From positions 4,340,001 through 4,404,000 of the forward strand of contig NZ_CP043568.1 in NCBI RefSeq assembly GCF_014076415.1: a stretch of DNA of 64,000 bases, in the 5' to 3' direction. Every line of letters starts with the position of its first letter. Position 1 is the stretch's first letter. This document shows, in pieces, positions 9,342 through 17,560 of the stretch. The DNA is from Comamonas testosteroni. GTDB taxonomy: Bacteria > Pseudomonadota > Gammaproteobacteria > Burkholderiales > Burkholderiaceae_C. Made by a program: the position numbers and the translations under genes. The notes under the pieces are model-generated. The model had not been told where the DNA came from and ran no database searches. It was given only the letters and a program-made list of their open reading frames with translations.

Positions 9342-9368
9342 AAAAGAGGGGCTTGAAGCCCCTCTTTT
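9342..9368. terminator. Bidirectional intrinsic terminator after etfA
   Basis: A 12-bp perfect stem (aaaagaggggct at 9342-9353, agcccctctttt at 9357-9368) with a 3-base loop. The stem itself ends in A and T runs, so it can act in either direction. It is located just after the etfA stop at 9382. Confidence 0.85.
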
Positions 9369-9381
9369 GATGTGCGCCAAA

Positions 9382-10326
9382 TTACAGCGCGTTGACCAGT
9401 TCGGGCACTGCCGTGAACAGATCGGCTTCCAGACCGTAATCGGCCACCGAGAAGATCGGTGCCTCCGGGTCCTTGTTGATCGCCACGATCACCTTGGAGT
9501 CCTTCATGCCCGCCAGATGCTGGATCGCTCCCGAGATGCCGCAGGCAATGTACAGCTGCGGCGCCACGATCTTGCCCGTCTGGCCCACCTGCAGGTCGTT
9601 GGGCGCGTAGCCCGCATCGACAGCCGCACGGCTGGCACCGATGGCCGCTCCCAGCTTGTCGGCCAGGGGGGTGATCACTTCGGTGAACTTCTCGGCCGAG
9701 CCCAGAGCACGGCCGCCGGAGACGATGATCTTCGCTGCCGTCAGTTCGGGACGGTCGCTCTTGGTCACTTCGCTGCCCACAAAGGCGCTCTTGCCGCTGT
9801 CGGCCACGGCAGCCGCCGTTTCCACCGCCGCCGAGCCGCCAGTGGCAGCCGCTGCGTCAAAGCCCGTGGTACGCACGGTGATGACCTTGACGGCATCGGC
9901 GGACTGCACGGTGGCAATGGCGTTGCCCGCGTAGATGGGGCGCTCGAAGGTGTCGGCGGAGTCGACCTTGGTGATGTCGCTGATCTGGGCCACGTCCAGC
10001 TTGGCGGCCACGCGAGGGGCTACGTTCTTGCCCGAGGCGGTCGAGGGGAACAGGATGTGGCTGTAGTTGCCGGCACCATTTCCAGCAAGTGCCAGCACCT
10101 GGGCCGCCACGTTCTCGGCCAGGCCGTCCTTGAGGCTGGCGCCGTCGGCATGGATGACCTTGGAGACTCCGGCGATCTGGGCGGCTGCAGCGGCGGCAGC
10201 GGCTGCACCTTCGCCAACGACCAGCACATGCACATCACCGCCGCAGGCCTTGGCGGCCGTCACGGTGTTCAGGGTCGCGGTCTTGATCGAAGCGTTGTCG
10301 TGTTCTGCAATAACGAGAGAAGTCAT
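9382..10326 (-). CDS. etfA: Electron transfer flavoprotein alpha subunit
   Basis: A 314-residue EtfA that binds FAD and, with EtfB, carries electrons from acyl-CoA dehydrogenases to ETF:quinone oxidoreductase. The C-terminal FAD domain shows [35 protein letters not shown] and [19 protein letters not shown], the diagnostic adenine and isoalloxazine contacts. It follows etfB after an unusually long 154-base gap that contains a GC-rich palindromic element. No acyl-CoA dehydrogenase gene is in the window, so this ETF probably serves several dehydrogenases encoded elsewhere. Confidence 0.96.
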   Translation of the reverse strand: MTSLVIAEHDNASIKTATLNTVTAAKACGGDVHVLVVGEGAAAAAAAAAQIAGVSKVIHADGASLKDGLAENVAAQVLALAGNGAGNYSHILFPSTASGKNVAPRVAAKLDVAQISDITKVDSADTFERPIYAGNAIATVQSADAVKVITVRTTGFDAAAATGGSAAVETAAAVADSGKSAFVGSEVTKSDRPELTAAKIIVSGGRALGSAEKFTEVITPLADKLGAAIGASRAAVDAGYAPNDLQVGQTGKIVAPQLYIACGISGAIQHLAGMKDSKVIVAINKDPEAPIFSVADYGLEADLFTAVPELVNAL

Positions 10327-10394
10327 TTCAGTCGTCTTTCTCTAAAATTTTTCATGATGCCTGCATCACCCGCGGCCGGCTAATCTGGCGCGGC

Positions 10395-10478
10395 GCAAGT
10401 GCAGGACACCGAGGAAGGGCCGCCCCGCACCGAGGGTGTCGTCCCCCTGCGGGGGATGACGCGAAGCGGCTCAGGGGG
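10395..10478. repeat. GC-rich hairpin element between etfB and etfA
   Basis: The etfB-etfA spacer contains a near-perfect dyad centred at about 10449 (gtcgtccccc opposite gggggatgac), followed by gcgaagcggctcaggggg. From memory this resembles intergenic elements scattered through Comamonadaceae genomes. Only one copy is present in this window, so its repeat status is inferred. It has no T-tract and is not a clear terminator. Confidence 0.5.
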
Positions 10479-10480
10479 CC

Positions 10481-11245
10481 TTAGATGACCTTCGCTTCGT
10501 TTTTCAGCTTGTCGACCAGGGCGGCCACATCGGCCACCTTGACGCCAGCGCCACGCTTGGCAGGCTCGGAGACCTTCACGGTCTTGAGGCGGGGCGTCAC
10601 GTCCACACCCAGGTCTTCGGGCTTGAAGGTGTCCAGCTGCTTTTTCTTGGCCTTCATGATGTTGGGCAAGGTGACGTAGCGGGGCTCGTTCAGGCGCAGG
10701 TCGGTGGTGATGACGGCGGGCGTGGACAGGGCCACGGTTTCCAGGCCGCCGTCCACTTCGCGGGTGACGTTGACCCGGGGCGCGTCAGCCTTGTCGCCGG
10801 CGACTTCGACCTTGGAGGCGAAGGTGGCCTGGGGCAGGTCGGCCAGGGCCGCCAGCATCTGGCCGGTCTGGTTGGCATCGTCGTCGATGGCCTGCTTGCC
10901 GCAGATGACCAGACCGGGTTGCTCCTTGTCCACCAGGGCCTTGAGCAGCTTGGCCACGGCCAGAGGCTGCAGCTCGACATCGGTCTCGACCAGGATGCCG
11001 CGATCGGCACCGATGGCCATGGCCGTGCGCAGGGTTTCCTGGCACTGGGCCACGCCGCAGGAGACGGCGATGACTTCGGTCACCACGCCTTTTTCCTTCA
11101 GGCGCACGGCTTCTTCGACGGCGATTTCGTCAAAGGGGTTCATGCTCATCTTGACGTTGGCGATGTCCACACCCGTGCCGTCCGACTTCACGCGGACCTT
11201 GACGTTGTAGTCCACCACGCGCTTGACAGGGACCAATACCTTCAT
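10481..11245 (-). CDS. etfB: Electron transfer flavoprotein beta subunit
   Basis: A 254-residue EtfB beginning [19 protein letters not shown], the family's typical N-terminus. It contains the AMP-binding region ([27 protein letters not shown] region) and the ETF-beta signature [31 protein letters not shown] region near residues 150-190. It acts as a heterodimer with EtfA. AAGGAG lies 8 bases before the ATG. Two palindromes upstream, at 11278-11289 and 11394-11405, suggest control by regulators of fatty-acid or branched-chain-amino-acid degradation. Confidence 0.96.
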   Translation of the reverse strand: MKVLVPVKRVVDYNVKVRVKSDGTGVDIANVKMSMNPFDEIAVEEAVRLKEKGVVTEVIAVSCGVAQCQETLRTAMAIGADRGILVETDVELQPLAVAKLLKALVDKEQPGLVICGKQAIDDDANQTGQMLAALADLPQATFASKVEVAGDKADAPRVNVTREVDGGLETVALSTPAVITTDLRLNEPRYVTLPNIMKAKKKQLDTFKPEDLGVDVTPRLKTVKVSEPAKRGAGVKVADVAALVDKLKNEAKVI

Positions 11246-11272
11246 TGCTGCGGCTCCTTAATGATTACTGCA

Positions 11273-11289
11273 TTGACGTTTACGTAAAC
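11273..11289. promoter_or_regulatory. Candidate LiuR-type operator upstream of etfBA
   Basis: The 17-base stretch TTGACGTTTACGTAAAC contains the perfect 12-bp palindrome GTTTACGTAAAC at 11278-11289. It resembles the site I recall for the MerR-family regulator LiuR, which controls branched-chain-amino-acid and acyl-CoA catabolism in proteobacteria. It ends 28 bases before the etfB start, a position suited to repression. No LiuR gene is in the window; the assignment is inference. Confidence 0.5.
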
Positions 11290-11393
11290 TGGATTCATTT
11301 TATGCGGCACCGCAACACTCTCTGCACAATTTTCCAGACAATCTGCCCGGAGATCTGTGCAGCAGCCTTCGCAGGTGGAACGGCATAAAAAAA

Positions 11394-11405
11394 GAACGAC
11401 CGTTC
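11394..11405. promoter_or_regulatory. Candidate TetR-type operator upstream of etfBA
   Basis: GAACGACCGTTC is a 5-bp inverted repeat (GAACG/CGTTC) with a 2-base centre, a form common for TetR-family regulators of fatty-acid degradation. The spacer is too short for an RNA hairpin loop even though a T-run follows on the minus strand, so a DNA site is the better reading. Confidence 0.35.
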
Positions 11406-11647
11406 AATTTTATGCACAAGCCTTGCGAAATCATGGGTCTCAGATGGGTCAAATCAGGGTAAAACCTAGGATTTGAGCCCATCAATGCCATGCCTGCATC
11501 CAGATAGGCCTCACGGTAACACTGCCGGAAAGCAGCCTCGTCGTTCAAATGGACGGGCCGAAAACACAAGACTTCGCGCTGCAAACGACGCCATCCACGC
11601 AGCTCAGCCTCCCCAACCACGACGGCCGGGGAGTGCAAATCCAGGGT
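11406..11647. other. Non-coding spacer between the enoyl-CoA hydratase homologue and etfB leader
   Basis: Together with 11246-11405 this makes a gap of about 400 bases. The only open frame (minus strand, 112 codons) has no recognisable domain, no good ribosome site and runs through both operator-like palindromes, so I do not call it. Apart from those palindromes I see no defined structure. Confidence 0.5.
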
Positions 11648-12436
11648 TTAGCGCCAGCGAGGCCTGCGCTTTTGTGCAAAAGCCTGAGCGCCTTCCTGCG
11701 CGTCGGTATCCAGCATATTGGCGGCCATGGTCTGACCCGCCAGCTGATAGGCTGACTCCAGGCCCATTTCACGCTGGCGATAGACCAGTTCCTTGCCCAT
11801 CCTGACGGCCACCGGGGGCTTGCTCACAATGGCAGACACAAGCTCTTCCACGGCAGCATCGAGCCGCTCCGGCTCGACCACGCGATTGAGCAGACCGTAG
11901 TGCAGAGCCGTCTGCGCATCGATGAACTCACCCGTCAGCAGCATTTCCATGGACTGTTTGATGGGCATGTTGCGCACCAGGGGCACGCTGGGCGTGGAGC
12001 AGAACAAGCCGTATTGAATGCCGCTGGTGGCAAAGCGAGCCTCGTTGCTGGCCACGGCCAGATCACACTGCGCCACCAGTTGGCAACCTGCAGCCGTTGC
12101 AATGCCCTGTACTCTTGCAATGACGGGAACAGGCAGCTTCTGAATCGAGAGCATCATGCGGCTGCACTGGGCAAACAGCTGCTGGTAGTAAGCCAGCTCA
12201 GTATGGGCCGCCATGTCCTTGAGGTTATGCCCGGCGCAAAAGGCCTTGCCCTGGGCGGCAAGCACCACTACACGCGCCTGCTCGCTTTTGGCCACGGCAT
12301 CCAGCGCCGACTGCAGGGCCACGAGCATTTCACTGCTCAAGGCATTGAAACGCTGCGCGTCGCTCAGCGTGATGCGAGCCACGCCGCGCTCGTCCTGACT
12401 CAGTTGCACCAAGGAATCGCTCATTGCTGTCACCAT
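11648..12436 (-). CDS. Enoyl-CoA hydratase-like protein, ECHDC3 type
   Basis: A 262-residue crotonase-fold protein (start at 12436; an in-frame ATG at 12424 is equally possible). The oxyanion-hole segments AFCAGHNLKDM and VQGIATAAGCQLVAQCDLAVAS are recognisable. The two acid-base glutamates of true enoyl-CoA hydratases are replaced: the first lies in GCQL (Gln for Glu) and the second in the TSGIQYGLF region. The LFCSTPSVPLVRNMP stretch resembles vertebrate and bacterial ECHDC3. Hydratase activity is therefore doubtful; a thioesterase, isomerase or other CoA role is possible. It follows the deacetylase-fold gene by 9 bases, so they are probably co-transcribed. Confidence 0.85.
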   Translation of the reverse strand: MVTAMSDSLVQLSQDERGVARITLSDAQRFNALSSEMLVALQSALDAVAKSEQARVVVLAAQGKAFCAGHNLKDMAAHTELAYYQQLFAQCSRMMLSIQKLPVPVIARVQGIATAAGCQLVAQCDLAVASNEARFATSGIQYGLFCSTPSVPLVRNMPIKQSMEMLLTGEFIDAQTALHYGLLNRVVEPERLDAAVEELVSAIVSKPPVAVRMGKELVYRQREMGLESAYQLAGQTMAANMLDTDAQEGAQAFAQKRRPRWR

Positions 12437-12445
12437 GCTTTCGGA

Positions 12446-13405
12446 CTAGATATCGGCCAATACGCGCAGATGTGCTTCCACGCTGCGCGCCAGCGGGTCC
12501 ATCACGTAACCGCCTTCGAGACAGGAAACAATGCGGCCCTTGGAAAAACGCCGTGCGATGTCCTTGATGCGAGTGGTGATCCAGGCAAAGTCGTTTTCCG
12601 TCATGCCGAGCTGACCCATATCGTCTTCGCGATGCGCATCAAAGCCGGCGCTGATGAAGATCATCTCGGGCTTGAATGCCTCGAGGCGCGGAATCCACAT
12701 CATCTCGATGATCTCTCGAATGTCCATGCCCTTTGTGTAGGCAGCCACGGGCACGTTGAGCATATTGGGGGCCGGGTCCTTGTCGCCGCTGAACGGATAG
12801 AAGGGATGCTGAAAAATGCCGCACATCAGCACGCGCGGATCACCGGCCAGGATGTCTTCCGTGCCGTTACCGTGATGCACATCAAAGTCGATCACGGCCA
12901 CGCGCTTGAGATGGTGGCGCTCCAGCGCATACTTGACGCCCACAGCCACATTGTTGAAAAAGCAGAAACCCATGGCCTGGTTGCGCGTGGCATGGTGACC
13001 AGGCGGGCGCACGCTGCAAAAGGCGTTTTCCAGTTCGCCGGCCAGCACGGCATCGGTAGCCGCCAGTGTGGCCCCCGCAGCGCGCAGTGCGGCCTTGAAG
13101 GTGTGGCGGTTGATGGAGGTATCGGTATCGAGCTGCTTGTGCTCGGGCCCGCCAGCCGCCAGCTCCTGCTCCAGCCTGTCGGTCAGTCCCTGAAGGGCGG
13201 CAATATGCATGGGATCGTGCGCCAGCTCGATCTCGGCCAATGATGCCAACGGCACATTGCAGCGCTCCAGCGCATCGCCCACTCCGCTGACCAGCAGCCT
13301 GTCTTCTATCGCGTCCAGCCGCGCCGGGCATTCAGGGTGGCCCGGCCCCATCTCGTGCAACCAGCAATCCCGGTGGGTGAAATAACCTGTCTTGCCCACA
13401 GTCAT
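12446..13405 (-). CDS. Histone-deacetylase-family amidohydrolase
   Basis: A 319-residue zinc amidohydrolase of the arginase/deacetylase fold. Family motifs in order are HPECPARLDAIEDRL near residue 24, RPPGHHA with the tandem histidines, FDVHHGNGTEDIL with zinc-ligand Asp and His, a central HPFYPFSG, SAGFDAHREDDMG with the other zinc aspartate, and LEGGYVMDPLARS at the end. Bacterial members hydrolyse acetyl-lysine, acetylpolyamines or related amides. It is the first gene of a two-gene unit with the ECHDC3-like gene and diverges from moxR with only 36 bases between starts. The substrate is unknown. Confidence 0.9.
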   Translation of the reverse strand: MTVGKTGYFTHRDCWLHEMGPGHPECPARLDAIEDRLLVSGVGDALERCNVPLASLAEIELAHDPMHIAALQGLTDRLEQELAAGGPEHKQLDTDTSINRHTFKAALRAAGATLAATDAVLAGELENAFCSVRPPGHHATRNQAMGFCFFNNVAVGVKYALERHHLKRVAVIDFDVHHGNGTEDILAGDPRVLMCGIFQHPFYPFSGDKDPAPNMLNVPVAAYTKGMDIREIIEMMWIPRLEAFKPEMIFISAGFDAHREDDMGQLGMTENDFAWITTRIKDIARRFSKGRIVSCLEGGYVMDPLARSVEAHLRVLADI

Positions 13406-13441
13406 GTCTCCGCTATCGCTTATTTAGGATATGTTTCTGCC

Positions 13442-14362
13442 ATGCATGCACAGAACACAATTAATGCGCTTTTGAGTCAGCTTAACACGGTGATGGAGGG
13501 CAAGCCGGATCAGGTCAGAGACGGTGTCGCCTGTTTGCTGGCAGGCGGTCACTTGCTGATCGAAGACGTTCCCGGTGTAGGCAAGACCACGCTGGCCCAT
13601 GCGCTGGCACACAGTTTCGGCCTGCAGTTCTCACGTGTGCAGTTCACTGCCGACCTCATGCCCAGCGACCTCACAGGGGTCTCCATCTACGATCGCGGAC
13701 AAGAGGCTTTTGTGTTCCACCCCGGGCCGGTGTTTGCCCAGGTATTGCTGGCCGACGAAATCAACCGCGCCAGCCCCAAGACCCAGAGTGCGCTGCTCGA
13801 AGCCATGGAGGAGCGCCAGGTCACGACCGAAGGCAAGACCCACAGCCTGCCCGCCCCTTTCTTTGTGATTGCCACCCAGAACCCTCTGGAGCAGCTGGGC
13901 ACCTTCCCGTTGCCCGAAAGCCAGCTGGACCGTTTTCTCATGCGCATCAGCCTGGGCTATCCCTCGCGCGATGCCGAGCGCAAGCTGCTCGCTGGCAACG
14001 GCCGCCGCGCCGCTGCCGATGCACTGCTGCCCGTCATCTCCCAGCAGCAGCTGCAGCAACTGCAGGCCGCGGCCCTGGCCGTGCATGCCAGCGACGCCCT
14101 ACTCGACTATGTGCAGGACCTGATTGCCGCCACACGCAACGGCCAGTGGTTTGCCCAGGGCCTGTCGCCACGTGCAGGCATCGCGCTGCTGCGTGCGGCC
14201 AAGACCATCGCGCTGATGGAAGGCCGTGACTATGTGGCGCCCGACGATGTGCAAGCCATACTTCCCCAGGTGATTGCCCACCGCCTCGTTCCCGTGGGCC
14301 ATGCCGGCCGTGGTGCCGTGGAGCAGGTGCGCGCCATGATGCAATCCGTGCCGCTATCTTGA
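13442..14362 (+). CDS. MoxR-family AAA+ ATPase
   Basis: A 306-residue AAA+ protein. The start at 13442 (MHAQNTINALLSQLN) matches the usual MoxR N-terminus; the frame is open further upstream but would overlap the divergent gene. Walker A is EDVPGVGKTTLAHALA, Walker B is VLLADEINRASPKTQSALLEAMEE, and sensor 1 is FFVIATQNPLEQLGTFPLPE. MoxR ATPases act as chaperones that mature partner proteins, often with DUF58 and transglutaminase genes next door, exactly as here. No strong Shine-Dalgarno is visible. It is the first gene of a four-gene run ending with mltB. Confidence 0.92.
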   Translation: MHAQNTINALLSQLNTVMEGKPDQVRDGVACLLAGGHLLIEDVPGVGKTTLAHALAHSFGLQFSRVQFTADLMPSDLTGVSIYDRGQEAFVFHPGPVFAQVLLADEINRASPKTQSALLEAMEERQVTTEGKTHSLPAPFFVIATQNPLEQLGTFPLPESQLDRFLMRISLGYPSRDAERKLLAGNGRRAAADALLPVISQQQLQQLQAAALAVHASDALLDYVQDLIAATRNGQWFAQGLSPRAGIALLRAAKTIALMEGRDYVAPDDVQAILPQVIAHRLVPVGHAGRGAVEQVRAMMQSVPLS

Positions 14363-14396
14363 TGCTGCCGATGTATTTCGTCATGAGTTTCATAGC

Positions 14397-15458
14397 ATGA
14401 AGCGCTCCGCATCAAAGGGCGAACGGCCAGAGACATCCAATATCTTCCAGCGGCTCTCACCCCGCGCCAGGGTGCGCGAGTGGATGTTTGCACGTCTGCC
14501 GCGCAGCGACCAGCTCACGCTGACCCAGGGCAATGTCTACATCCTGCCCTCGCGCGCGGGCTGGGCCATGCTGGCCACGCTGATCGTGCTGTTGATTGCT
14601 GCCATCAACTACCAGCTCAACCTGGGCTACCTGCTCACGTTCCTGCTAGCAGGCAGCGCGGCCGCCAGCATGGTTGTAGGCCATGGCAATCTGCGTGGTC
14701 TGCAGCTGAGCCTCGGCGGCGCAGGTTCGCAAGGCAATGCATCGGGCGGCTGCTTTGCCCATGCGCCCTGCCCCATGCATATCAGTCTGCACAATGCCCG
14801 CCGCTCGCGCCGCTGGGGCATAGGCCTCGCCTTGCACCAAACCCGGCGAAGCGCCGATCACTCTGATGCCTGGACCTGGGTCGATATTCCCGAGCAGGGC
14901 AGCACCGCCGTGCAGCTGAGCTTCATGCCCACGCGCCGCGGCCGGCAGGAGCTGCCCGCCGTCTCCATACTCACTCGCTACCCGCTGGGCGCATTTCGCG
15001 TCTGGGCTCTGTGGCGGCCCCAAACCCTGGTCTGGGTCTATCCCGAACCAGAAACCCATGCCCCGCCACTGCCAGCCGCCAGCCCCGAAGTCGGCGGCCG
15101 CAGCAGCGCCCAGATACGCAGCGGTGATGAATTCGATGGCGTGCGCAGCTATCAGACTGGCGACCCGCTCAAGCTGGTGGTGTGGAAGAAAGCGGCTCAG
15201 TCCTTTGCAGCAGGCGGCCACCAACTGGTCAGCCGCGACCGGACCATGGCTCACCATCACCGTCTCTGGCTCGATGCGCGCCATACCGGCCTGGCCGACC
15301 ATGAGGCGCGGCTGTCGCGCCTCACGGCCTGGGTGCTGATGGCTCAGCAGCAAGGCCGTACCTGGGGCCTGCGCCTGCCGGGCGGCAAGGAAATCGCACC
15401 GGCCAGCGGCGCACAGCACACCACGCGCTGCCTCGAAGCATTGGCCGCCTGTCCATGA
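14397..15458 (+). CDS. DUF58 domain protein
   Basis: A 353-residue protein with two adjacent membrane helices (about residues 55-100) followed by a soluble region. It contains the DUF58 signature IRSGDEFDGVRSYQTGDPLKLVVWKKAA near residue 240, with the conserved D-P-x-x-x-V-x-W-K. DUF58 proteins accompany MoxR ATPases and transglutaminase-like membrane proteins; a role in envelope or peptidoglycan-related assembly is suspected but not established. The stop overlaps the next start by 4 bases (ATGA), so translation is coupled to the transglutaminase gene. Confidence 0.9.
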   Translation: MKRSASKGERPETSNIFQRLSPRARVREWMFARLPRSDQLTLTQGNVYILPSRAGWAMLATLIVLLIAAINYQLNLGYLLTFLLAGSAAASMVVGHGNLRGLQLSLGGAGSQGNASGGCFAHAPCPMHISLHNARRSRRWGIGLALHQTRRSADHSDAWTWVDIPEQGSTAVQLSFMPTRRGRQELPAVSILTRYPLGAFRVWALWRPQTLVWVYPEPETHAPPLPAASPEVGGRSSAQIRSGDEFDGVRSYQTGDPLKLVVWKKAAQSFAAGGHQLVSRDRTMAHHHRLWLDARHTGLADHEARLSRLTAWVLMAQQQGRTWGLRLPGGKEIAPASGAQHTTRCLEALAACP

Positions 15459-17557
15459 AAGCAACCGCCTCTTCTGCCGGCAGCAACTGGCTGCAGCGCC
15501 TGACTGCCCTACCGCGCGATGCACGGGACACGCTGTTTCTGCTCGCCGTCATCGCCTGGATCATGCTGCCTCAGATTCAGCACACACCTTGGTGGACCAG
15601 CGCCTTTGCCGCAGCCCTGTTGCTGTGGCGTGCACGCCTGGCACTGACCAGCGCCCCCCTGCCCGGCCGCTGGGTGCTGGCGGGCGCACTAGCCATCGCC
15701 ATTGGGGCTACCTGGGCCACGCACAAAACGATTGTGGGCCGCGATGCCGGCGTGACCCTGGTCGTCATGCTGCTGGCACTCAAGACACTGGAGTTGCGCG
15801 CGCGGCGCGATGCCATGGTGGTGTTCTTTCTGGGATTTTTTGTACTGCTCAGCAACTTTTTCCATTCGCAGTCCCTGCCCACAGCCATGGCCATGGTGCT
15901 CGGGCTGATGGGCCTGCTCACCGCCCTGGTCAACGCCCATATGACGGCTGGCAAGCCTCCATTGACGCAGGCTCTGCGCACTGCGGGCTGGCTCGCACTC
16001 TGGGGCGCGCCCGTGATGGTGTCGCTGTTTCTGTTCTTTCCGCGCATGGCTCCGCTATGGGGCGTGCCATCCGACGATATGGCCGGACGCTCGGGCCTGT
16101 CCGAAAGCATGCGCGTAGGCGAGGTTGCCTCGTTGGCCATGGACGATAGCGTGGCCCTGCGCATCCGTTTCGATACCCCCGAGGGCAAAGAGCCACCGGC
16201 CAACACCTTGTACTTTCGCGGCCCGGTGCTCAGCCAGTTCGATGGCCGCAGCTGGCAGGCCGACCCTGTGCTTGACGCCATGGCCATGCCTCAGCTGCGT
16301 GTGAGCGGTGAACCCGTTCGCTACCAGATGCTGATCGAGCCCAGCAAGCGCCGCTGGCTGACCCTGCTCGATGCCGTCAGGACCGAACCGCAGATTCCGC
16401 CGGGCGCCTCGGTAGGCAGGCTGCGCATGAGCTCCAGCCTCCAGTGGCTGAGCGGGCGCCCGATTACCGATGTGCTGCGTGTCGATGCCCAAAGCCATCT
16501 CGACTTCAGCCACGGACCGCTGCAGCTCACGCCAGAGCTCAAACGCCATCTGCAGCTGCCGGCCGGCAGCAACCCGCGCACACGGGCTTTGGGCGAACAA
16601 TTGCAGGCCGAATTACGAGCCCAACCGGGCGCTGACACGGATACGGACAGGCTGATCGCCTCCGCCCTGCAGCGCCTGAAAACCGGCGGCTACACCTACA
16701 CACTGGAGCCCGGCGTGGTCGACAGCGTCCACACCGCCGATGACTTCTGGTTTGACAGCAAGCAAGGCTTTTGCGAGCACATCGCCTCAGCCTTTGCCGT
16801 GCTCATGCGCGGTATGGGAGTGCCCGCGCGCATCGTGACCGGCTACCAGGGTGGCGACCGCAACAGCGTGGACAATTACTGGACCGTGCGCAACAGCGAT
16901 GCCCATGCCTGGACAGAAGTCTGGATTGCCGGCCGGGGCTGGGTCCGTGTAGACCCCACAGGCGCTGTCGCACCCAGCCGGGTCGGGCAGCTCCAGCGCC
17001 TGAGCGCTCCCCCCGGCGCCTTTGCCAGCGCTGTTGGCAACTTCGTCGATACCGGCACGCTGGAGAAGCTGCGCGCCGTCTGGGAGGCCATCAACAACCG
17101 CTGGAACCAGTGGGTGATCAACTACACGCAAAGCCGTCAGCTCAATCTGCTGCAGAGCCTGGGCTTCGAATCGCCGAGCTGGACGGATCTGCTGCGCCTG
17201 CTGGCGGGCAGCTTGAGCGCTCTGGCGCTGCTGTGGCTGATCTGGGCCCGCGCCACACGACCGCAGCGCGACGGCTGGAGCCAGCTCATGCACGCTGCCA
17301 GGCTGTGGCTGCAGCGCGCAGGCATAGCGAGCGGTGCCAGCGACTCCGCTCGCAGCCTGTCGCGCCGCGTGCAGGAGCGCTGGGCCAAGGAATCTGCATC
17401 CGCGCCCCTGGCTGCAGCCTTATCCGACTGGCTGCTGGACATGGAGAGGCTACGCTATGCGCCATCCTCCGACACCGAAGCCACTGAACTGAAGACCTTG
17501 CGCCGACGCTGGCTGTCCATCCGACAGCAGCGCTGGCCCTATCCCCTCAAGAAATAA
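15455..17557 (+). CDS. TgpA-type membrane transglutaminase
   Basis: A 700-residue inner-membrane protein. Residues about 25-200 hold several helices (DUF3488 region), followed by a periplasmic transglutaminase-like domain and a last helix near residue 590. The catalytic triad is visible: Cys in SKQGFCEHIASAF, His in SDAHAWTEVW and Asp in VRVDPTGA. In Pseudomonas the homologue TgpA is important for viability and is encoded with MoxR and DUF58 genes, the same set as here. A C-terminal soluble segment has a DUF4129-like ERLRYAPSSDTEATELKTLRR. The substrate is unknown. Confidence 0.92.
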   Translation: MKATASSAGSNWLQRLTALPRDARDTLFLLAVIAWIMLPQIQHTPWWTSAFAAALLLWRARLALTSAPLPGRWVLAGALAIAIGATWATHKTIVGRDAGVTLVVMLLALKTLELRARRDAMVVFFLGFFVLLSNFFHSQSLPTAMAMVLGLMGLLTALVNAHMTAGKPPLTQALRTAGWLALWGAPVMVSLFLFFPRMAPLWGVPSDDMAGRSGLSESMRVGEVASLAMDDSVALRIRFDTPEGKEPPANTLYFRGPVLSQFDGRSWQADPVLDAMAMPQLRVSGEPVRYQMLIEPSKRRWLTLLDAVRTEPQIPPGASVGRLRMSSSLQWLSGRPITDVLRVDAQSHLDFSHGPLQLTPELKRHLQLPAGSNPRTRALGEQLQAELRAQPGADTDTDRLIASALQRLKTGGYTYTLEPGVVDSVHTADDFWFDSKQGFCEHIASAFAVLMRGMGVPARIVTGYQGGDRNSVDNYWTVRNSDAHAWTEVWIAGRGWVRVDPTGAVAPSRVGQLQRLSAPPGAFASAVGNFVDTGTLEKLRAVWEAINNRWNQWVINYTQSRQLNLLQSLGFESPSWTDLLRLLAGSLSALALLWLIWARATRPQRDGWSQLMHAARLWLQRAGIASGASDSARSLSRRVQERWAKESASAPLAAALSDWLLDMERLRYAPSSDTEATELKTLRRRWLSIRQQRWPYPLKK

Positions 17558-17560
17558 AAC

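Noticed and set aside
11386..11406. GAACGACCGTTC with an adjacent T-run as a terminator
   Set aside because: A 5-bp stem with a 2-base centre cannot form a stable RNA hairpin loop. An operator reading fits better.
11300..11638. 112-codon minus-strand frame upstream of etfB
   Set aside because: No recognisable domain, no good ribosome site, and it covers operator-like palindromes. Treated as spacer.
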